12,051 bases of DNA from an uncultured Capnocytophaga sp. (GTDB lineage Bacteria > Bacteroidota > Bacteroidia > Flavobacteriales > Flavobacteriaceae), in the NCBI GenBank assembly GCA_905372595.1, contig CAJPPS010000017.1, positions 1-12,051 of the forward strand. Reading direction: 5' to 3'. Made by a program: the position numbers and the translations under genes. Numbering within the stretch: the first letter of the stretch is position 1; every line of letters starts with the position of its first letter. Positions 1 to 5,034 of this stretch are shown here, piece by piece. Under the pieces are notes generated by a model. It was not told where the DNA came from and made no database searches. It worked only from the letters and a program-made list of their open reading frames with translations.

Positions 1-702
1 ATTCTTGTAGATATCTTTTCAGAAGATTTTACATCACAAAAACGACTTTCTTTCTTTTTTGAGGAAGAAGAAACTTGCTATAGTAGTGATGTATATTATT
101 ATTGGGAAGACGAACAACTTTTTATACTCATTGAATACTATAAACTCGGCAATATTTTTGTAACCAATAAAGTATTTAAAATTACTGAAAATGAAGTGAT
201 AGAGCAATCTTTCTGTGTTATCCCTCGAAAGCGAATTCTCAATGATGCTAAAGTCTATTCTTTTGGAGATAATGAAGTTTTTATGCAATCTCCCTTTATG
301 ATGAACTGCCGAGATAAACAGAACCAAAAAACACTTTGGAAATACAAACTCTCTGCTTATCTTTACACTGAAATAGAGGAATATAAAGATATTTTATATT
401 TTGGTACGGCAGGCAAAGGAGGCTATTTTTATGGAATTTCGCTGAATAATGGACAGACAGTATTTAGTTATAATACGGGACAAACAGTACGCTTTGTACG
501 GAGTGGAGAACGTATTATCATAAGTGATAAAAAGCAAAAACCTATACTTATAAATGCCTTAACTGGAGAGTTCATTCATTCATTAGACATTGGCAAAAAC
601 ACTATTGATTATGAGCAACAAATGCTTTGGTATAAAAATCGTTTTTATGGCATTGTTCGCAATAAGAAAAAAGACTTATCGGTGGTGTGTATCGATATAT
701 AA
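1..702 (+). CDS. PQQ-like beta-propeller protein, 5'-truncated by window edge
   Basis: The reading frame is open from base 1 to the TAA at 700-702, giving 233 visible residues, so the true start lies outside the window. An internal GTG at 196 is a possible but unlikely start, because the upstream codons read as continuous protein rich in Tyr, Phe, Glu and Asp. The visible part has short beta-strand-like blocks resembling quinoprotein/PQQ-type propeller repeats: LWKYKLS, then LYFGTAGKGGYFYGISLNNG, then GQTVFSY, and later INALTGEFIHSLDIG. Repeats of this kind (small residue, G, aromatic, then a W or F strand) form beta-propellers and usually act as scaffolds or sensors. No catalytic residues or signal peptide are visible, since the N-terminus is missing. 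The gene is much more AT-rich than its downstream neighbour (about 25% GC over the first 60 bases). The fold call is moderate; the function is unknown. Confidence 0.6.
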   Translation: MLVDIFSEDFTSQKRLSFFFEEEETCYSSDVYYYWEDEQLFILIEYYKLGNIFVTNKVFKITENEVIEQSFCVIPRKRILNDAKVYSFGDNEVFMQSPFMMNCRDKQNQKTLWKYKLSAYLYTEIEEYKDILYFGTAGKGGYFYGISLNNGQTVFSYNTGQTVRFVRSGERIIISDKKQKPILINALTGEFIHSLDIGKNTIDYEQQMLWYKNRFYGIVRNKKKDLSVVCIDI

Positions 703-746
703 AAAAGTAAATCAACAACAAAAAAATACTGATATTAAAAATTTGG

Positions 747-756
747 CACACGTGTG
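747..756. repeat. 10-bp perfect palindrome upstream of the YjbR-family gene
   Basis: CACACGTGTG at 747-756 is a perfect inverted repeat in the 99-base gap between the beta-propeller gene and the YjbR-family gene. The flanks also give an overlapping pairing, GCACAC with GTGTGC (746-759). There is no following T-run, so it is not a good intrinsic terminator. It could be an operator-like site or chance. I see no clear TAnnTTTG promoter in this gap. Confidence 0.25.
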
Positions 757-801
757 TGCTGAATTGATAATGAGGAATGAGCCCCCTCTTACCTAAACAA
801 A

Positions 802-1173
802 ATGAACTTAGAAGAACTTAGAGAATATTGCCTTTCCTTGCCCCACGTTACTGAGGATATGCCTTTTGGCGAGGATATTTTAGTATTTCGGATTTGTAAT
901 CGTATTTTTGTGCCTACAAGTTTAGAATCAGTACCCTTGCGGGTAAGCCTCAAATGCGACCCCGAGCGCGCGATAGAACTCCGCGAGCAATACCCCGATA
1001 AGATTATAGCGGGCTACCACCTCAACAAAAAACATTGGAATACTGTGCTTTTAGAAGGCTTACCCCCTGCCCTTATCAAGGAGATGATACAGCACTCTTA
1101 CGACCAAGTACTTGATAAAGTCCCCAAGAAGGAAAGAGAGAAGTTATTCCCTAGCCAAACAGAAAATTTGTAA
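802..1173 (+). CDS. MmcQ/YjbR family protein
   Basis: This 123-residue protein matches the MmcQ/YjbR family in length and layout. An N-terminal helix (NLEELREYCLSLP) is followed by the family segment around VTEDMPFGED (residues 16-25), a strand LVFRICNRIFV, a block beginning LRVSLKCDPERA, and the late motif AGYHLNKKHWNTV (residues 70-82). A C-terminal helix pair follows (LIKEMIQHSYDQVLDKVPKK). The fold is the CyaY-like alpha/beta fold; members are often called DNA-binding, but no precise biochemical role is established. The ATG at 802 fits the family's usual N-terminus, and an in-frame stop lies between this gene and the previous one. It is cytosolic, with no signal peptide. The middle of the gene is relatively GC-rich (about 58% at 961-1020), unlike the preceding gene. 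It converges on rnpB, whose 3' end is about 12 bases beyond its stop. Confidence 0.88.
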   Translation: MNLEELREYCLSLPHVTEDMPFGEDILVFRICNRIFVPTSLESVPLRVSLKCDPERAIELREQYPDKIIAGYHLNKKHWNTVLLEGLPPALIKEMIQHSYDQVLDKVPKKEREKLFPSQTENL

Positions 1174-1184
1174 AAGTTATATAA

Positions 1185-1500
1185 AAAAGAGCAAGTTATA
1201 AGCCGGATTCTGTGCTTTCCTATAAGGGGAAAGTGCTTATCATTTATCTGGGCTAATAATTACTTATTAGCTCTAACCGCCTACCCTCCGGCATTGAGCG
1301 AGCCACTCTTGATTGTCGGTTTATTTGGCGTTGCACCATATAGAGTTTACCTGATTTCACTACAGCCGTACTGTACTTGCTTTCTGTTGCACTAGTCCTC
1401 GCCTCACGGCGGACGGGCGTTACCCGCTATATTGCTCTGTGGTGTCCGGACTTTCCTCTATCTCCTCTAGAGAGATAGCGATAAGCTAACTTACTCTTTT
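1185..1500 (-). ncRNA. rnpB: RNase P RNA (bacterial type A)
   Basis: This is the catalytic RNA of ribonuclease P, which removes 5' leaders from precursor tRNAs together with the RnpA protein. Read on the minus strand, the conserved core appears in order. GAGGAAAGTCCGGAC (1458-1444) is the 5' part of P4 and its flank. It is followed by a GCAACAGAAAGC block, GGTAAACTC (1351-1343), the GGTGCAACGCCAAATA block, and GGAGGGTAGG (1289-1280), the L15 region that contacts the tRNA CCA end. The 3' side of P4 is ACAGAATCCGGCT (1213-1201). The ends pair as helix P1: GAGTAAGTT (1496-1488) with AACTTGCTC (1197-1189), one G-U pair included, extendable by four A-U pairs. The 3' arm runs straight into six U residues (1188-1183), giving a terminator-like end. 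The exact 5' end is an estimate from P1. It lies about 15 bases downstream of the metallopeptidase stop codon on the same strand. Confidence 0.96.
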
Positions 1501-1515
1501 TAAATTTAAGATTTC

Positions 1516-2376
1516 TTACTTATACTCATCAAAGGTATTTCCTTGATGGATATCTCCAGTCTCAAAACCTTTCATAAACCAATGAACCCGTTGCTTGGAA
1601 GTTCCATGGGTAAAGGAATCCGGCACTACTTGTCCTTGCATACGTTTTTGAATGGCATCATCACCTACTGCATTAGCAGCACTTACAGCTTCTTCTATAT
1701 CATCAGCATCCAAATATTGCTTATCATAGTGCGCCCATACCCCTGCATAGAAATCCGCTTGGAGTTCTAGAGCTACTGAAAGTTTATTTGCTTCCTTTTG
1801 GCTAAGCCCTTGTTGGGCTTTACGTACCTTCTGAGAAGTTCCTAAAAGAGTTTGGATATGGTGTCCTACCTCGTGTGCCATTACATAGGCAATTGCAAAA
1901 TCTCCTCCTTTGGCACCAAATCGGGTACGAAGTTCCTCGAAGAAGCTCATATCCATATATAACTTCTGGTCTGCAGGGCAGTAAAAAGGACCTACAGCAC
2001 TACTAGCACTCCCACAAGCTGTCTGTACAGCATCAGTGAAAAGAACTAGAGTAGGTTTTTGGTAAGTACCTAAGTTATTTTCTTTGAATATTTTTGCCCA
2101 TATATCCTCAGTATCTGCTAGTACAGTAGCAGTAAAGGCTTTTATCTCCTTCTGTTCTTCTGTAAGCTCTGCCTCATTAGCTACTTGGGAGGTCTGTCCT
2201 GCTTGATTGAATTGTTCCAAAAGGGGAGCTACTGCTTGTCCTGTTTCCCCTCCAAATACCTGTAAAAGAAGAATAATAATCCCTAATACTCCTCCTCCAG
2301 CGGCTATTTTTCCTGTAGTACCCACACCTCGGCGGTCTTCCACATTATCACTTTGTCGTCTTCCTTGCCATTTCAT
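1516..2376 (-). CDS. Neutral zinc metallopeptidase, YpfJ/KPN_02809 family
   Basis: This 286-residue protein is full length for the YpfJ-type zinc metallopeptidase family. It opens with the family N-terminus MKWQGRRQSDNVEDRRG, followed by a glycine-rich linker and a single hydrophobic segment (about residues 27-42), which suggests an N-terminal inner-membrane anchor with the catalytic domain outside the cytoplasm. The catalytic domain shows VQTACGSASSAVGPFYCPAD (residues 117-136, cysteines 121 and 133). The zinc motif is HEVGHH (168-173): His168 and His172 as ligands and Glu169 as catalytic base. Glu204 in ELQADFYAG is the likely third ligand. The physiological substrate is not established for the family. 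The start at 2376 is favoured by the conserved N-terminus and a promoter 23 bases upstream. It is divergent from gyrB and is followed on the same strand by rnpB with no obvious terminator between them. Confidence 0.93.
   Translation of the reverse strand: MKWQGRRQSDNVEDRRGVGTTGKIAAGGGVLGIIILLLQVFGGETGQAVAPLLEQFNQAGQTSQVANEAELTEEQKEIKAFTATVLADTEDIWAKIFKENNLGTYQKPTLVLFTDAVQTACGSASSAVGPFYCPADQKLYMDMSFFEELRTRFGAKGGDFAIAYVMAHEVGHHIQTLLGTSQKVRKAQQGLSQKEANKLSVALELQADFYAGVWAHYDKQYLDADDIEEAVSAANAVGDDAIQKRMQGQVVPDSFTHGTSKQRVHWFMKGFETGDIHQGNTFDEYK
1530..1537 (-). promoter_or_regulatory. Candidate -7 element for rnpB
   Basis: On the minus strand TACCTTTG (1537 to 1530) matches the Bacteroidota -7 consensus TAnnTTTG. 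It lies within the last codons of the metallopeptidase gene, about 30 bases upstream of the inferred RNase P RNA 5' end. The nearest upstream TTTTG is about 25 bp away, longer than usual, so the -33 part is weak. Starting here would give a short 5' leader that needs trimming. Confidence 0.4.
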
Positions 2377-2398
2377 AAATTACGCATTTTTTTGGTGG

Positions 2399-2429
2399 CA
2401 AAAATAAGTATTTTTTAAACAATACACAA
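2399..2429 (-). promoter_or_regulatory. Promoter of the zinc metallopeptidase gene
   Basis: On the minus strand TTG (2429-2427) is followed after 20 bp by TATTTTTG (2406-2399), matching the Bacteroidota TTG / TAnnTTTG promoter. The start codon is 23 bases below the -7 element, so the leader would be short. Confidence 0.65.
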
Positions 2430-2460
2430 TAAAAAAAAATCTCATTATTTATGCTGAAAA

Positions 2461-2492
2461 TTTGCTTGAGAGGAAAAAAGATTGTATCTTTG
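2461..2492 (+). promoter_or_regulatory. Promoter of gyrB
   Basis: TTTG (2461-2464), a 20-bp spacer and TATCTTTG (2485-2492) form a textbook Bacteroidota housekeeping promoter. It lies 28 bases upstream of the gyrB ATG. The region between it and the divergent metallopeptidase promoter is about 31 bp, so the two could influence each other. Confidence 0.75.
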
Positions 2493-2519
2493 TCCGATTT
2501 TTTATAAACAAGAACTCCA

Positions 2520-4490
2520 ATGAGTGACGAATTAAACAAAGAGAAATATTCAGCTGATAATATTCAATCCTTAGAGGGAATGGAGCACGTACGTGTACGC
2601 CCTTCTATGTACATAGGGGATGTAGGAGTCCGAGGACTCCATCACTTAGTGTATGAGGTACTTGATAACTCCATTGATGAAGCTCTCGCAGGATATTGTG
2701 ATACCATTTCAGTAATTATCAACCCTGATAATTCTGTTACTGTAGAGGATAATGGTCGAGGAATTCCTGTAGATTTACATAAAAAAGAAGGTGTTTCTGC
2801 CCTAGAAGTAGTAATGACTAAGATAGGGGCTGGAGGAAAATTCGACAAGGGTTCTTATAAAGTATCTGGAGGCTTGCATGGTGTGGGAGTTTCGGTTGTG
2901 AATGCCCTCTCTACCCACCTTAGAGCTACCGTATATCGCGAAGGAAAAGTATGGGAACAGGAATATGAACGAGGAGTAGCCCTATATCCCGTAAAGGAAG
3001 TAGGCACCAGTGACAAAAGAGGAACTAAGGTTACTTTCCTTCCTGATACTGAGATATTCCAGCAAACAATAGAATTCAATTATGATATTCTAGCAAACCG
3101 TATTCGAGAACTAGCTTTCTTAAATAAAGGAATCCATATTACCCTAACCGACCTACGCTCCAAGGATGAACAAGGAAATCCAATTACTCAGACCTTCTTC
3201 TCTGAAAGAGGGCTCGAGGAATTTATACAATACTTAGACGGTAATCGCCCTCCTATCATCAAGAAAATCATCTCAATGGAAGGAGAAAAGAATGATATTC
3301 CTGTAGAGGTAGCTATGGTATATAATGATTCTTTCAATGAGAACTTACATTCGTATGTAAATAATATCAATACACACGAGGGAGGAACTCACTTGCAAGG
3401 TTTCAGAATGGGGCTTACACGTACCCTAAAGAACTATGCTGATAAATCTGGATTACTAGAAAAAGTCAATAAAGACAAGAAAAATCCTTTAGAAATCTCA
3501 GGAGATGATTTCCGTGAAGGGCTCACTGCAATTATTTCTGTCAAGGTAGCAGAACCTCAATTTGAGGGACAAACCAAAACAAAACTAGGAAACCGAGAGG
3601 TAACCGCTGCTGTTTCTCAAGCAGTTTCTGATATGCTAGAGAGCTATCTGGAAGAAAACCCTGAGGATGCCAAAATGATTGTGAATAAGGTGATTTTAGC
3701 CGCTCAAGCAAGATTAGCTGCCAAGAAAGCTCGTGAAGCTGTACAGCGAAAATCGCCTATGGGTGGAGCTGGATTACCAGGTAAACTTGCTGATTGCCAA
3801 GACAAAAATCCTGCCAATTGTGAACTCTTCCTTGTGGAGGGTGATTCAGCAGGGGGAACAGCTAAGCAAGGACGTGACCAAAAGTTCCAAGCTATTCTCC
3901 CCTTACGTGGTAAGATTCTCAATGTAGAGAAAGCTATGCAACATCGGGTACTTGATAATGAAGAAATTAAGAATATCTATACTGCTTTAGGGGTTACCAT
4001 TGGAACTGAAGAAGATGCTAAAGCTTTGAATATTAGCAAGCTCAGATATCACAAGATAATTATTATGTGTGATGCTGATGTGGATGGTTCTCACATTGCG
4101 ACTCTTATCCTCACTTTCTTCTTCCGTTATATGAGGGAACTCATTGAAGAAGGACACATCTATATAGCCACTCCTCCCCTATACCTCCTCAAGCAAGGTA
4201 AAAAGGAACAATATGCGTGGTCTGATGAAGAACGTGATACCATTACCAAGGCTTTCTACGAACAAGCACAAACCAAAGTAACTGTACAGCGATACAAAGG
4301 TTTGGGAGAAATGAATAAAGAGCAGCTGGCTGATACCACTATGGATCCTAAGCACCGAACCTTAAGGCAGGTAACCATAGAGAATGCCGTAGAAGCGGAT
4401 CGAATTTTCTCAATGTTAATGGGGGATGATGTTCCACCTAGACGTGAATTTATTGAGAAAAATGCCAAATATGCAAATATAGATGCTTAA
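2520..4490 (+). CDS. gyrB: DNA gyrase subunit B
   Basis: GyrB (656 residues) is the ATPase subunit of DNA gyrase, which introduces negative supercoils with GyrA in the cytoplasm. The GHKL ATPase domain is complete: the catalytic Glu46 and Asn50 in YEVLDNSIDEA, Asp77 and Gly81 in VEDNGRGIP, and the glycine-rich ATP lid GGLHGVG (117-123). The transducer domain follows. The TOPRIM domain carries the metal-binding Glu440 and Asp442 in EGDSAGG, PLRGKILNVEKA (461-472) and the DADVDG motif with Asp518, Asp520 and Asp522. The C-terminal QRYKGLGEMN block (590-599) is also present. It lacks the long insertion of enterobacterial GyrB, and its length suits Bacteroidota. The topoisomerase IV subunit ParE is the only real alternative, but the whole-length match is closer to flavobacterial GyrB. 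The ATG at 2520 sits 28 bases below a strong promoter, and a terminator follows immediately, so it is probably transcribed alone. Confidence 0.97.
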   Translation: MSDELNKEKYSADNIQSLEGMEHVRVRPSMYIGDVGVRGLHHLVYEVLDNSIDEALAGYCDTISVIINPDNSVTVEDNGRGIPVDLHKKEGVSALEVVMTKIGAGGKFDKGSYKVSGGLHGVGVSVVNALSTHLRATVYREGKVWEQEYERGVALYPVKEVGTSDKRGTKVTFLPDTEIFQQTIEFNYDILANRIRELAFLNKGIHITLTDLRSKDEQGNPITQTFFSERGLEEFIQYLDGNRPPIIKKIISMEGEKNDIPVEVAMVYNDSFNENLHSYVNNINTHEGGTHLQGFRMGLTRTLKNYADKSGLLEKVNKDKKNPLEISGDDFREGLTAIISVKVAEPQFEGQTKTKLGNREVTAAVSQAVSDMLESYLEENPEDAKMIVNKVILAAQARLAAKKAREAVQRKSPMGGAGLPGKLADCQDKNPANCELFLVEGDSAGGTAKQGRDQKFQAILPLRGKILNVEKAMQHRVLDNEEIKNIYTALGVTIGTEEDAKALNISKLRYHKIIIMCDADVDGSHIATLILTFFFRYMRELIEEGHIYIATPPLYLLKQGKKEQYAWSDEERDTITKAFYEQAQTKVTVQRYKGLGEMNKEQLADTTMDPKHRTLRQVTIENAVEADRIFSMLMGDDVPPRREFIEKNAKYANIDA

Positions 4491-4494
4491 AAAT

Positions 4495-4521
4495 AAAAAA
4501 GCGGCTTTGACCGCTTTTTTT
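4495..4521 (+). terminator. Intrinsic terminator of gyrB
   Basis: AAAAAAGCGG (4495-4504) and CCGCTTTTTT (4511-4520) form a perfect 10-bp inverted repeat around a 6-base loop, with a run of T residues on the 3' side. It starts four bases after the gyrB stop. The A-run on the left arm means it could also act on the other strand, but no minus-strand gene approaches from the right. Confidence 0.92.
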
Positions 4522-4542
4522 ATTGTAACATAAATAAAAGAT

Positions 4543-4968
4543 ATGCAGATTCCTATTTTAGAACCTCAATCCATAGAAAAGCTCATTCCCCAGCGTTCTC
4601 CTATGATATTAGTAGATAGCCTATGGGAATATAATGAAACATCAGCCATTACAGGACTTACCATTACCCCTACTACCCCATTCGTACAAGGAGACTCTTT
4701 TGCTGAATCAGGACTCATAGAACACCTAGCCCAAAGTATCGCCTTACATAAAGGTTACAGCTATTATCTAGCGCACCAACCTGCCCCAATGGGGTATATA
4801 GGAGCCATTAAGCACATAGAAATATACAGACCCCTACAAGTAGGTGAAGTACTCAAAACCCACATCAGTATCCTTCAAGAATTTATGGGGGTTACCTTGG
4901 TAAAACTTTCCTCCTTTATAAATAATGAAAACATATGTATTGGAGAGATGAAAACAGTATTAGCATAA
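4543..4968 (+). CDS. Hotdog-fold protein, ApeP-like 3-hydroxyacyl-ACP dehydratase family
   Basis: This 141-residue cytosolic protein resembles the small FabZ-related hotdog proteins of the ApeP type. Near the N-terminus LIPQRSPMILVDSLWEY (residues 14-30) is the typical opening strand and turn (P-x-R-x-P-M-x-x-V/I-D). The long hotdog helix is GLIEHLAQSIALHKG (57-71), matching the G-x-E-x-x-A-Q-x-I-A pattern of that group, with Glu60 and Gln64. The segment GEVLKTHISILQEF is the expected central strand. The FabZ catalytic motif HFPGHP is absent; TPFVQGDSF stands in its place, so classical dehydratase activity is doubtful. Relatives usually sit in aryl polyene or flexirubin pigment clusters, but here the neighbours are gyrB and a TonB receptor. 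It starts 22 bases after the gyrB terminator, and I find no TAnnTTTG element in that gap. Family call fairly sure; substrate unknown. Confidence 0.72.
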   Translation: MQIPILEPQSIEKLIPQRSPMILVDSLWEYNETSAITGLTITPTTPFVQGDSFAESGLIEHLAQSIALHKGYSYYLAHQPAPMGYIGAIKHIEIYRPLQVGEVLKTHISILQEFMGVTLVKLSSFINNENICIGEMKTVLA

Positions 4969-4982
4969 ATATATGTTAAAAA

Positions 4983-5015
4983 TTGAAATTAGATTTATTT
5001 AAAATAATATCTTTG
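4983..5015 (+). promoter_or_regulatory. Promoter of the TonB receptor operon
   Basis: TTG (4983-4985), a 22-bp spacer and TATCTTTG (5008-5015) match the Bacteroidota promoter pattern. It lies 19 bases before the receptor ATG and after the stop of the hotdog gene. It gives a very short leader, which leaves little room for a riboswitch. I see no obvious Fur-box-like palindrome. Confidence 0.65.
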
Positions 5016-5034
5016 CAAGCGAAATCAGCTGCAA

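Noticed and set aside
34..327. 97-residue minus-strand frame with a hydrophobic C-terminus
   Set aside because: It is opposite the continuous plus-strand frame of the beta-propeller gene. The hydrophobic residues come from AT-rich complement codons.
736..746. Possible -7 promoter element before the YjbR-family gene
   Set aside because: TAAAAATTTG has four rather than two bases between TA and TTTG, so it does not fit the consensus.
590..796. 68-residue plus-strand frame between the propeller and YjbR-family genes
   Set aside because: It overlaps the end of the propeller gene in another frame and shows no domain or promoter.
1185..1500. Mobile element or CRISPR-like structure in the gene-free stretch
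   Set aside because: The many short inverted repeats are the helices of the RNase P RNA, shown by its conserved core sequences. There are no spaced direct repeats.
1543..1770. 75-residue plus-strand frame
   Set aside because: It is antisense to the catalytic domain of the zinc metallopeptidase, which has a complete HEVGHH motif on the other strand.
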